Source: Pisaster brevispinus (taxonomy: Eukaryota > Echinodermata > Asteroidea > Forcipulatida > Asteriidae). Taken from it: DNA of 64,000 nucleotides. Each line of letters opens with the position of its first letter. Position 1 is the stretch's first letter. Of this stretch, positions 23,497 to 49,300 are shown piece by piece. The DNA is taken from the NCBI GenBank assembly GCA_023634235.1, contig JAMKCF010000013.1:2728001-2792000 (forward strand), read 5' to 3'. The position numbers and the translations under genes are program-made. The notes beneath the pieces are model-generated. The model did not search any database, had not been told where the DNA came from, and saw only the letters and a list, made by a program, of their open reading frames with translations.

Positions 23497-23764
23497 TCTA
23501 CCAAATATAATCATTTATAAATAAACTTTGTCTTAAACAAATAGTATACAAAAACCTGAAAAAAAAAAAACAGCTTATCATTTCTTTCCTTGAGACAAAT
23601 TATGTATGTTTCCAAAGAAGAACTAACCTTTCTATTTTTTATATTTATATTTTGTATTAATCTCATACGATTATGAAGTATTTTAAAGTAGGTTTTATTA
23701 GATGGAAAACAAAATTTAACAAGAGTATATGTATACAGATCGTGAGAGTGATATGCATATTCAA

Positions 23765-24173
23765 CAGGCCTGGAATTACACAGAGGCCATGGCAGCCCTT
23801 CCATTGCAAAACAGCCCAACTCAAAAAATTACATTTTGAGACAAGCAAGTACAGAGATAAGCTGTTTTGCCATAAAAATTAGATGAAAGTGTAAAAAGAG
23901 GCTGAGATAGGACATGTTATATTAAGAAACCATACAGAGTATGTCTTTAAAACTTTGAAATGGAAAAAGCACCCTCAATTTACCCAGAAATGATCTGATG
24001 TAAAAACCTAAAATTTTTGAGTTTTGGCTGTTTTGCCATGGAAGGGCCGTGTGGCCTCTCATGGCCTTGGTACCTCTTCAAAATTTTCCCACAGACTTGA
24101 AGATTTTCCAATGAAAGTGCCCTTTGCAAAATGAAAATGTCCTTGCCCTCTCAAAGATGAAATTCCAGGCCTG
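23765..24173. mobile_element. Long or nested CAGGCCTG-family element
   Basis: Opens CAGGCCTGGAATTACACAG and closes GAAATTCCAGGCCTG, 409 bp, against about 140-185 bp for other members. Internal CTTCCATTGCAAAACAGCC and CATGGAAGGGCCGTGTGGCC suggest two copies or an insertion inside one. Confidence 0.65.
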
Positions 24174-24326
24174 ATTCCAAATTGTTGGAACCTTGCATGA
24201 TCTCTTGTTATATTGAAGTGCAATAGCATAAATGATCCATCTTGGAGAATATTTCTGCTGAAAAAATTGCATCTTACTTCAACTTTCCTAGATGCAAATA
24301 AAACAAAAAACCAGAAGGCACTGAGA

Positions 24327-24332
24327 TTTATT
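24327..24332 (-). terminator. Candidate HECTD3 polyadenylation signal
   Basis: AATAAA on the minus strand about 100 nt past the HECTD3 stop codon at 24434-24432. Confidence 0.55.
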
Positions 24333-24431
24333 TTTGCAAGGAGACCCTTTTGTACAGCATTTTGTCGACATTGGTTTTGAGTTAATACAGAATGAACTTT
24401 TAGAAGTGCTTACGATATAAATGCAGATTGC

Positions 24432-38670
<14,239 letters not shown>

Positions 38671-38673
38671 TTT

Positions 38674-38783
38674 ACCACACTGAAGTTAGCCGCGTATTGG
38701 GCCAGATTTCCCGTCCGCGTATTCAAGGGCCGGCCAGCCGCGTAATCAGAAAAATTAGAATCCATACAGTAAAAGGCGGTGAA
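38674..38783 (-). repeat. Left arm of a 110-bp inverted repeat; HECTD3 5' flank
   Basis: Read toward HECTD3, this sequence aligns with 56914-57025 on the plus strand at roughly three quarters identity by eye. Both share ACTG.ATG..TTCTAATTT, ACGCGGCTGGCCG, GGCCCAATAC and CTTCAG, and the match fades at the ATG. It contains three spaced copies of ATACGCGG. It therefore serves both as arm of the bracket and as the proximal promoter or 5' UTR of HECTD3. Confidence 0.75.
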
Positions 38784-38984
38784 ATTTCGGTCTCCCTTCT
38801 TTTTTAAATTTAACGAATTTTTAAATAATTTTGCTTTATAGTATACATTTTTTCTATATTTTTCACTAACATATCAATGGCCACACTCGTAGACCGAATT
38901 AGCTCATTTAGTTGCACATTTAGGGAGTAATTAGCCACCGCAATTAAGACCTCATCATCAAGACCATATTACGCAACTGACAAA
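38784..38984. other. AT-rich spacer between inverted arm and satellite
   Basis: Non-coding. Contains decayed pieces resembling the satellite (AATTAGCTCATTTAG, TAATTAGCCACCGCAATTAA). Confidence 0.45.
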
Positions 38985-40350
38985 CATGCACTCACCCCAA
39001 AGTAAATGTACCCTTCGTGTAGCATAAAAAATGGAATCAATACCTAATTAGCCGCTACAAAACACGACATTTTCGACCATACGTAAACTATTTTGACTGC
39101 ACTCACCGTAAAGTAAATTTACCCTTCATGTTGCATAAAAGATGGAATTTTATTCCATAATCCGATAGACCATACCACTGGGCACACTTAATTTTGGAAA
39201 TGGTAAATTCGGATTACTAATAAATGCCTAACTAGCCACTACAATACAAGCCATTTTCTGTCATACGTTAATGTATGGCACTTGTCACAAATACTTACTA
39301 TTATGACTGCACTCGCCGTAAAGTAAATTTACCCATTATGTTAAATAAAAGATGAAATTGTATTCCTTAGTCCCATAAACCATACCACTGGGCACACTTA
39401 ATTTTGGAGATGGCTAATTCGGATCACTAATTAATACCTGACTAGTCACTACAATACAATCCATTTTCTGTCATACGTTAATGTATGGCACTTGTCACAA
39501 ATACTTACTATTATGACTGCACTCGCCGTAAAGTAAATTTACCCTTTATGTTAAATAAAAGATGATATTGTATTCCATAGTCCCATAAACCTAAACCACT
39601 GGGCACACTTAATTTTGGAGATGGCTAATTCGGATCACTAATTAATGCCTAACTAGCCACTACAATACAAGCCATTTTCTGTCATACGTTAATGTATGGC
39701 ACTTGTCACAAATACTTACTATTATGACTGCACTCGCCGTAAAGTATTTTACCATTTATGTTAAATAAAAGATGAAATTATATTCCTTAGTCCCATAAAC
39801 CATACAACTTGGCACACTAAATTTTGGAGATGGCTCGGCTGCATGTTGCATAAAAGATGGAATTTTATTCCATAATCCGATAGACCATACAACTGGGCAC
39901 ACTTAATTTTGGAGATGGCTAGCTCGGATTACTAATTAATGCCTAACTAGCCACTACAATACAATCCATTTTCTGTCATACGTTAATGTATTGCACTTGT
40001 CATAAATACTTACTATTATGACTGCACTCGCCGTAAAGTATTTTACCCTTTATGTTAAATAAAAGATGAAATTGTATTCCTTAGTCCCATAAACCATACA
40101 ACTGGGCACACTTAATTTTGAGGATGGCTAATTCGGATCACTAATTAATACCTAACTAGTCACTACAATACAATCCATTTTCTGTCATACGTTAATGTAT
40201 TGCACTTGTCATAAATACTTACTATTATGACTGCACTCGCCGTAAAGTATTTTACCCTTTATGTTAAATAAAAGATGAAATTGTATTCCTTAGTCCATAA
40301 ACCAGGAAATTAGTCCCAAAAAAAGGAAATTTTATTCCATAATCTTAAAG
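38985..40350. repeat. About 210-bp AT-rich tandem satellite, about 6 units
   Basis: The landmark GACTGCACTC.CCGTAAAGTA starts at 39095, 39305, 39515, 39726, 40020 and 40229, giving periods of 210, 210, 211, 294 and 209. The long interval carries an extra 84-bp partial unit about 39842-39925 that resembles the first unit (GCATAAAAGATGGAATTTTA) more than its neighbours. A shorter, more decayed unit precedes at 38985-39094. The last unit is truncated at the junction with the 27-bp array. Confidence 0.92.
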
Positions 40351-40368
40351 ACCATAACACCAGTCAAA

Positions 40369-43300
40369 CAGTTGGCAGCAGCTGGGGCCCAGTTGCAGTT
40401 GGCAGCAGCTGGGGCCCAGTTGCAGTTGGCAGCAGCTGGGGCCCAGTTGCAGTTGGCAGCAGCTGGGGCCCAGTTGCAGTTGGCAGCAGCTGGGGCCCAG
40501 TTGCAGTTGGCAGCAGCTGGGGCCCAGTTGCAGTTGGCAGCAGCTGGGGCCCAGTTGCAGTTGGCAGCAGCTGGGGCCCAGTTGCAGTTGGCAGCAGCTG
40601 GGGCCCAGTTGCAGTTGGCAGCAGCTGGGGCCCAGTTGCAGTTGGCAGCAGCTGGGGCCCAGTTGCAGTTGGCAGCAGCTGGGGCCCAGTTGCAGTTGGC
40701 AGCAGCTGGGGCCCAGTTGCAGTTGGCAGCAGCTGGGGCCCAGTTGCAGTTGGCAGCAGCTGGGGCCCAGTTGCAGTTGGCAGCAGCTGGGGCCCAGTTG
40801 CAGTTGGCAGCAGCTGGGGCCCAGTTGCAGTTGGCAGCAGCTGGGGCCCAGTTGCAGTTGGCAGCAGCTGGGGCCCAGTTGCAGTTGGCAGCAGCTGGGG
40901 CCCAGTTGCAGTTGGCAGCAGCTGGGGCCCAGTTGCAGTTGGCAGCAGCTGGGGCCCAGTTGCAGTTGGCAGCAGCTGGGGCCCAGTTGCAGTTGGCAGC
41001 AGCTGGGGCCCAGTTGCAGTTGGCAGCAGCTGGGGCCCAGTTGCAGTTGGCAGCAGCTGGGGCCCAGTTGCAGTTGGCAGCAGCTGGGGCCCAGTTGCAG
41101 TTGGCAGCAGCTGGGGCCCAGTTGCAGTTGGCAGCAGCTGGGGCCCAGTTGCAGTTGGCAGCAGCTGGGGCCCAGTTGCAGTTGGCAGCAGCTGGGGCCC
41201 AGTTGCAGTTGGCAGCAGCTGGGGCCCAGTTGCAGTTGGCAGCAGCTGGGGCCCAGTTGCAGTTGGCAGCAGCTGGGGCCCAGTTGCAGTTGGCAGCAGC
41301 TGGGGCCCAGTTGCAGTTGGCAGCAGCTGGGGCCCAGTTGCAGTTGGCAGCAGCTGGGGCCCCGTTGCAGTTGGCAGCAGCTGGGGCCCCGTTGCAGTTG
41401 GCAGCAGCTGGGGCCCCGTTGCAGTTGGCAGCAGCTGGGGCCCCGTTGCAGTTGGCAGCAGCTGGGGCCCCGTTGCAGTTGGCAGCAGCTGGGGCCCCGT
41501 TGCAGTTGGCAGCAGCTGGGGCCCCGTTGCAGTTGGCAGCAGCTGGGGCCCCGTTGCAGTTGGCAGCAGCTGGGGCCCCGTTGCAGTTGGCAGCAGCTGG
41601 GGCCCCGTTGCAGTTGGCAGCAGCTGGGGCCCCGTTGCAGTTGGCAGCAGCTGGGGCCCCGTTGCAGTTGGCAGCAGCTGGGGCCCCGTTGCAGTTGGCA
41701 GCAGCTGGGGCCCCGTTGCAGTTGGCAGCAGCTGGGGCCCCGTTGCAGTTGGCAGCAGCTGGGGCCCCGTTGCAGTTGGCAGCAGCTGGGGCCCCGTTGC
41801 AGTTGGCAGCAGCTGGGGCCCCGTTGCAGTTGGCAGCAGCTGGGGCCCCGTTGCAGTTGGCAGCAGCTGGGGCCCCGTTGCAGTTGGCAGCAGCTGGGGC
41901 CCCGTTGCAGTTGGCAGCAGCTGGGGCCCCGTTGCAGTTGGCAGCAGCTGGGGCCCCGTTGCAGTTGGCAGCAGCTGGGGCCCCGTTGCAGTTGGCAGCA
42001 GCTGGGGCCCCGTTGCAGTTGGCAGCAGCTGGGGCCCCGTTGCAGTTGGCAGCAGCTGGGGCCCCGTTGCAGTTGGCAGCAGCTGGGGCCCCGTTGCAGT
42101 TGGCAGCAGCTGGGGCCCCGTTGCAGTTGGCAGCAGCTGGGGCCCCGTTGCAGTTGGCAGCAGCTGGGGCCCCGTTGCAGTTGGCAGCAGCTGGGGCCCC
42201 GTTGCAGTTGGCAGCAGCTGGGGCCCCGTTGCAGTTGGCAGCAGCTGGGGCCCCGTTGCAGTTGGCAGCAGCTGGGGCCCCGTTGCAGTTGGCAGCAGCT
42301 GGGGCCCCGTTGCAGTTGGCAGCAGCTGGGGCCCCGTTGCAGTTGGCAGCAGCTGGGGCCCCGTTGCAGTTGGCAGCAGCTGGGGCCCCGTTGCAGTTGG
42401 CAGCAGCTGGGGCCCCGTTGCAGTTGGCAGCAGCTGGGGCCCGTTGCAGTTGGCAGCAGCTGGGGCCCCGTTGCAGTTGGCAGCAGCTGGGGCCCCGTTG
42501 CAGTTGGCAGCAGCTGGGGCCCCGTTGCAGTTGGCAGCAGCTGGGGCCCCGTTGCAGTTGGCAGCAGCTGGGGCCCCGTTGCAGTTGGCAGCAGCTGGGG
42601 CCCCCGTTGCAGTTGGCAGCAGCTGGGGCCCCGTTGCAGTTGGCAGCCAGCTGGGGCCCCGTTGCAGGTTGGCAGCAGCTGGGGCCCCGTCTGCAGTTGG
42701 CAGCAGCTGGGGCCCCGTTGCAGTTGGCAGCAGCTGGGCCCCGTTGCAGTTGGCAGCAGCTGGGGCCCCGTTGCAGTTGGCAGCAGCTGGGGCCCCGTTG
42801 CAGTTGGCAGCAGCTGGGCCCCGTTGCAGTTGGCAGCAGCTGGGGCCCCGTTGCAGTTGGCAGCAGCTGGGGCCCCGTTGCAGTTGGCAGCAGCTGGGGC
42901 CCCGTTTGCAGTTGGCAGCAGCTGGGGCCCCGTTGCAGTTGGCAGCAGCTGGGGCCCCGTTGCAGTTGGCAGCAGCTGGGGCCCCGTTGCAGTTGGCAGC
43001 AGCTGGGGCCCCGTTGCAGTTGGCAGCAGCTGGGGCCCCGTTGCAGTTGGCAGCAGCTGGGGCCCCGTTGCAGTTGGCAGCAGCTGGGGCCCCGTTGCAG
43101 TTGGCAGCAGCTGGGGCCCCGTTGCAGTTGGCAGCAGCTGGGGCCCCGTTGCAGTTGGCAGCAGCTGGGGCCCCGTTGCAGTTGGCAGCAGCTGGGGCCC
43201 CGTTGCAGTTGGCAGCAGCTGGGGCCCCGTTGCAGTTGGCAGCAGCTGGGGCCCCGTTGCAGTTGGCAGCAGCTGGGGCCCCGTTGCAGTTGGCAGCAGC

Positions 43301-46300
43301 TGGGGCCCCGTTGCAGTTGGCAGCAGCTGGGGCCCCGTTGCAGTTGGCAGCAGCTGGGGCCCCGTTGCAGTTGGCAGCAGCTGGGGCCCCGTTGCAGTTG
43401 GCAGCAGCTGGGGCCCCGTTGCAGTTGGCAGCAGCTGGGGCCCCGTTGCAGTTGGCAGCAGCTGGGGCCCCGTTGCAGTTGGCAGCAGCTGGGGCCCCGT
43501 TGCAGTTGGCAGCAGCTGGGGCCCCGTTGCAGTTGGCAGCAGCTGGGGCCCCGTTGCAGTTGGCAGCAGCTGGGGCCCCGTTGCAGTTGGCAGCAGCTGG
43601 GGCCCCGTTGCAGTTCGGCAGCAGCTGGGGCCCCGTTGCAGTTGGCAGCAGCTGGGGCCCCGTTGCAGTTGGCAGCAGCTGGGGCCCCGTTGCAGTTGGC
43701 AGCAGCTGGGGCCCCGTTGCAGTTGGCAGCAGCTGGGGCCCCGTTGCAGTTGGCAGCAGCTGGGGGCCCCGTTGCAGTTGGCAGCAGCTGGGGCCCCGTT
43801 GCAGTTGGCAGCAGCTGGGGCCCCGTTGCAGTTGGCAGCAGCTGGGGCCCCGTTGCAGTTGGCAGCAGCTGGGGCCCCGTTGCAGTTGGCAGCAGCTGGG
43901 GCCCCGTTGCAGTTGGCAGCAGCTGGGGCCCCGTTGCAGTTGGCAGCAGCTGGGGCCCCGTTGCAGTTGGCAGCAGCTGGGGCCCCGTTGCAGTTGGCAG
44001 CAGCTGGGGCCCCGTTGCAGTTGGCAGCAGCTGGGGCCCCGTTGCAGTTGGCAGCAGCTGGGGCCCCGTTGCAGTTGGCAGCAGCTGGGGCCCCGTTGCA
44101 GTTGGCAGCAGCTGGGGCCCCGTTGCAGTTGGCAGCAGCTGGGGCCCCGTTGCAGTTGGCAGCAGCTGGGGCCCCGTTGCAGTTGGCAGCAGCTGGGGCC
44201 CCGTTGCAGTTGGCAGCAGCTGGGGCCCCGTTGCAGTTGGCAGCAGCTGGGGCCCCGTTGCAGTTGGCAGCAGCTGGGGCCCCGTTGCAGTTGGCAGCAG
44301 CTGGGGCCCCGTTGCAGTTGGCAGCAGCTGGGGCCCCGTTGCAGTTGGCAGCAGCTGGGGCCCCGTTGCAGTTGGCAGCAGCTGGGGCCCCGTTGCAGTT
44401 GGCAGCAGCTGGGGCCCCGTTGCAGTTGGCAGCAGCTGGGGCCCCGTTGCAGTTGGCAGCAGCTGGGGCCCCGTTGCAGTTGGCAGCAGCTGGGGCCCCG
44501 TTGCAGTTGGCAGCAGCTGGGGCCCCGTTGCAGTTGGCAGCAGCTGGGGCCCCGTTGCAGTTGGCAGCAGCTGGGCCCCGTTGCAGTTGGGCAGCAGCTG
44601 GGGCCCCGTTGCAGTTGGCAGCAGCTGGGGCCCCGTTGCAGTTGGCAGCAGCTGGGGCCCCGTTGCAGTTGGCAGCAGCTGGGGCCCCGTTGCAGTTGGC
44701 AGCAGCTGGGGCCCCGTTGCAGTTGGCAGCAGCTGGGGCCCCGTTGCAGTTGGCAGCAGCTGGGGCCCCGTTGCAGTTGGCAGCAGCTGGGGCCCCGTTG
44801 CAGTTGGCAGCAGCTGGGGCCCCGTTGCAGTTGGCAGCAGCTGGGGCCCCGTTGCAGTTGGCAGCAGCTGGGGCCCCGTTGCAGTTGGCAGCAGCTGGGG
44901 CCCCGTTGCAGTTGGCAGCAGCTGGGGCCCCGTTGCAGTTGGCAGCAGCTGGGGCCCCGTTGCAGTTGGCAGCAGCTGGGGCCCCGTTGCAGTTGGCAGC
45001 AGCTGGGGCCCCGTTGCAGTTGGCAGCAGCTGGGGCCCCGTTGCAGTTGGCAGCAGCTGGGGCCCCGTTGCAGTTGGCAGCAGCTGGGGCCCCGTTGCAG
45101 TTGGCAGCAGCTGGGGCCCCGTTGCAGTTGGCAGCAGCTGGGGCCCCGTTGCCAGTTGGCAGCAGCTGGGGCCCCGTTGCAGTTGGCAGCAGCTGGGGCC
45201 CCGTTGCAGTTGGCAGCAGCTGGGGCCCCGTTGCAGTTGGCAGCAGCTGGGGCCCCGTTGCAGTTGGCAGCAGCTGGGGCCCCGTTGCAGTTGGCAGCAG
45301 CTGGGGCCCCGTTGCAGTTGGCAGCAGCTGGGGCCCCGTTGCAGTTGGCAGCAGCTCGGGGCCCCGTTGCAGTTGGCAGCAGCTGGGGCCCCGTTGCAGT
45401 TGGCAGCAGCTGGGGCCCCGTTGCAGTGGCAGCAGCTGGGGCCCCGTTGCAGTTGGCAGCAGCTGGGGCCCCGTTGCAGTTGGCAGCAGCTGGGGCCCCG
45501 TTGCAGTTGGCAGCAGCTGGGGCCCCGTTGCAGTTGGCAGCAGCTGGGGCCCCGTTGCAGTTGGCAGCAGCTGGGGCCCCGTTGCAGTTGGCAGCAGCTG
45601 GGGCCCCGTTGCAGTTGGCAGCAGCTGGGGCCCCGTTGCAGTTGGCAGCAGCTGGGGCCCCGTTGCAGTTGGCAGCAGCTGGGGCCCCGTTGCAGTTGGC
45701 AGCAGCTGGGGCCCCGTTGCAGTTGGCAGCAGCTGGGGCCCCGTTGCAGTTGGCAGCAGCTGGGGCCCCGTTGCAGTTGGCAGCAGCTGGGGCCCCCGTT
45801 GCAGTTGGCAGCAGCTGGGGCCCCGTTGCAGTTGGCAGCAGCTGGGGCCCCGTTGCAGTTGGCAGCAGCTGGGGCCCCGTTGCAGTTGGCAGCAGCTGGG
45901 GCCCCGTTGCAGTTGGCAGCAGCTGGGGCCCCGTTGCAGTTGGCAGCAGCTGGGGCCCCGTTGCAGTTGGCAGCAGCTGGGGCCCCGTTGCAGTTGGCAG
46001 CAGCTGGGGCCCCGTTGCAGTTGGCAGCAGCTGGGGCCCCGTTGCAGTTGGCAGCAGCTGGGGCCCCGTTGCAGTTGGCAGCAGCTGGGGCCCCGTTGCA
46101 GTTGGCAGCAGCTGGGGCCCCGTTGCAGTTGGCAGCAGCTGGGGCCCCGTTGCAGTTGGCAGCAGCTGGGGCCCCGTTGCAGTTGGCAGCAGCTGGGGCC
46201 CCCGTTGCAGTTGGCAGCAGCTGGGGCCCCGTTGCAGTTGGCAGCAGCTGGGGCCCCGTTGCAGTTGGCAGCAGCTGGGGCCCCGTTGCAGTTGGCAGCA

Positions 46301-49300
46301 GCTGGGGCCCCGTTGCAGTTGGCAGCAGCTGGGGCCCCCGTTGCAGTTGGCAGCAGCTGGGGCCCCGTTGCAGTTGGCAGCAGCTGGGGCCCCCGTTGCA
46401 GTTGGCAGCAGCTGGGGCCCCGTTGCAGTTGGCAGCAGCTGGGGCCCCGTTGCAGTTGGCAGCAGCTGGGGCCCCGTTGCAGTTGGCAGCAGCTGGGGCC
46501 CCCGTTGCAGTTGGCAGCAGCTGGGGCCCCGTTGCAGTTGGCAGCAGCTGGGGCCCCGTTGCAGTTGGCAGCAGCTGGGGCCCCGTTGCAGTTGGCAGCA
46601 GCTGGGGCCCCGTTGCAGTTGGCAGCAGCTGGGGCCCCGTTGCAGTTGGCAGCAGCTGGGGCCCCGTTGCAGTTGGCAGCAGCTGGGGCCCCGTTGCAGT
46701 TGGCAGCAGCTGGGGCCCCCGTTGCAGTTGGCAGCAGCTGGGGCCCCGTTGCAGTTGGCAGCAGCTGGGGCCCCGTTGCAGTTGGCAGCAGCTGGGGCCC
46801 CGTTGCAGTTGGCAGCAGCTGGGGCCCCGTTGCAGTTTGGCAGCAGCTGGGGCCCCGTTGCAGTTGGCAGCAGCTGGGGCCCCGTTGCAGTTGGCAGCAG
46901 CTGGGGCCCCGTTGCAGTTGGCAGCAGCTGGGGCCCCGTTGCAGTTGGCAGCAGCTGGGGCCCCGTTGCAGTTGGCAGCAGCTGGGGCCCCGTTGCAGTT
47001 GGCAGCAGCTGGGGCCCCGTTGCAGTTGGCAGCAGCTGGGGCCCCGTTGCAGTTGGCAGCAGCTGGGGCCCCGTTGCAGTTGGCAGCAGCTGGGGCCCCG
47101 TTGCAGTTGGCAGCAGCTGGGGCCCCGTTGCAGTTGGCAGCAGCTGGGGCCCCGTTGCAGTTGGCAGCAGCTGGGGCCCCGTTGCAGTTGGCAGCAGCTG
47201 GGGGCCCCGTTGCAGTTGGCAGCAGCTGGGGCCCCGTTGCAGTTGGCAGCAGCTGGGGCCCCGTTGCAGTTGGCAGCAGCTGGGGCCCCGTTGCAGTTGG
47301 CAGCAGCTGGGGCCCCGTTGCAGTTGGCAGCAGCTGGGGCCCCCCGTTGCAGTTGGCAGCAGCTGGGGCCCCGTTGCAGTTGGCAGCAGCTGGGCCCCGT
47401 TGCAGTTGGCAGCAGCTGGGGCCCCCGTTGCAGTTGGCAGCAGCTGGGGCCCCGTTGCAGTTGGCAGCAGCTGGGGCCCCGTTGCAGTTGGCAGCAGCTG
47501 GGGCCCCGTTGCAGTTGGCAGCAGCTGGGGGCCCCGTTGCAGTTGGCAGCAGCTGGGGGCCCCGTTGCAGTTGGCAGCAGCTGGGGCCCCGTTGCAGTTG
47601 GCAGCAGCTGGGGCCCCGTTGCAGTTGGCAGCAGCTGGGGCCGTTGCAGTTGGCAGCAGCTGGGGCCCCCGTTGCGAGTTGGCAGCAGCTGGGGCCCCGT
47701 TGCAGGTTGGCAAGCAGCTGGGGCCCCCGTTGCAGTGTGGCAGCAGCTGGGGGCCCGTTGCAGTTGGCAGCAGCTGGGGCCCCGTTGCAGTTGGCAGCAG
47801 CTGGGGCCCCGTTGCAGTTGGCAGCAGCTGGGGCCCCGTTGCAGTTGGGCAGCAGGCTGGGGCCGGCCGTTGCAGTTGGCAGCAGCTGGGAGCAGCTGGG
47901 GCCCCGTTGCAGTTGGCAGCAGCTGGGGCCCCGTTGCAGTTGGCAGCAGCTGGGGCCCCGTTGCAGTTGGCAGCAGCTGGGGCCCCGTTGCAGTTGGCAG
48001 CAGCTGGGGCCCCGTTGCAGTTGGCAGCAGCTGGGGCCCCGTTGCAGTTGGCAGCAGCTGGGGCCCCGTTGCAGTTGGCAGCAGCTGGGGCCCCGTTGCA
48101 GTTGGCAGCAGCTGGGGCCCCGTTGCAGTTGGCAGCAGCTGGGGCCCCGTTGCAGTTGGCAGCAGCTGGGGCCCCGTTGCAGTTGGCAGCAGCTGGGGCC
48201 CCGTTGCAGTTGGCAGCAGCTGGGGCCCCGTTGCAGTTGGCAGCAGCTGGGGCCCCGTTGCAGTTGGCAGCAGCTGGGGCCCCGTTGCAGTTGGCAGCAG
48301 CTGGGGCCCCGTTGCAGTTGGCAGCAGCTGGGGCCCCGTTGCAGTTGGCAGCAGCTGGGGCCCCGTTGCAGTTGGCAGCAGCTGGGGCCCCGTTGCAGTT
48401 GGCAGCAGCTGGGGCCCCGTTGCAGTTGGCAGCAGCTGGGGCCCGTTGCAGTTGGCAGCAGCTGGGGCCGGCCCCGTTGCAGTTGGCAGCAGCTGGGGCC
48501 CCGTTGCAGTTGGCAGCAGCTGGGGCCCCGTTGCAGTTGGCAGCAGCTGGGGCCCCGTTGCAGTTGGCAGCAGCTGGGGCCCCGTTGCAGTTGGCAGCAG
48601 CTGGGGGCCCCGTTGCAGTTGGCAGCAGCTGGGGCCCCGTTGCAGTTGGCAGCAGCTGGGGCCCCGTTGCAGTTGGCAGCAGCTGGGGCCCCGTTGCAGT
48701 TGGCAGCAGCTGGGGCCCCCGTTGCAGTTGGCAGCAGCTGGGGCCCCGTTGCAGTTGGCAGCAGCTGGGGCCCCGTTGCAGTTGGCAGCAGCTGGGGCCC
48801 CGTTGCAGTTGGCAGCAGCTGGGGCCCCGTTGCAGTTGGCAGCAGCTGGGGCCCCGTTGCAGTTGGCAGCAGCTGGGGCCCCGTTGCAGTTGGCAGCAGC
48901 TGGGGCCCCGTTGCAGTTGGCAGCAGCTGGGGCCCCGTTGCAGTTGGCAGCAGCTGGGGCCCCGTTGCAGTTGGCAGCAGCTGGGGCCCCGTTGCAGTTG
49001 GCAGCAGCTGGGGCCCCGTTGCAGTTGGCAGCAGCTGGGGCCCCGTTGCAGTTGGCAGCAGCTGGGGCCCCGTTGCAGTTGGCAGCAGCTGGGGCCCCGT
49101 TGCAGTTGGCAGCAGCTGGGGCCCCGTTGCAGTTGGCAGCAGCTGGGGCCCCGTTGCAGTTGGCAGCAGCTGGGGCCCCGTTGCAGTTGGCAGCAGCTGG
49201 GGCCCCGTTGCAGTTGGCAGCAGCTGGGGCCCCGTTGCAGTTGGCAGCAGCTGGGGCCCCGTTGCAGTTGGCAGCAGCTGGGGCCCCGTTGCAGTTGGCA

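Larger units (their letters stand above)
22822..24431. other. PIGG/HECTD3 tail-to-tail intergenic region
   Basis: No coding exon. It holds the 3' UTRs of two convergent genes and two members of the CAGGCCTG family (23113-23270 and 23765-24173). Candidate polyadenylation signals on opposite strands are at 23491-23496 (+) and 24327-24332 (-). Confidence 0.7.
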
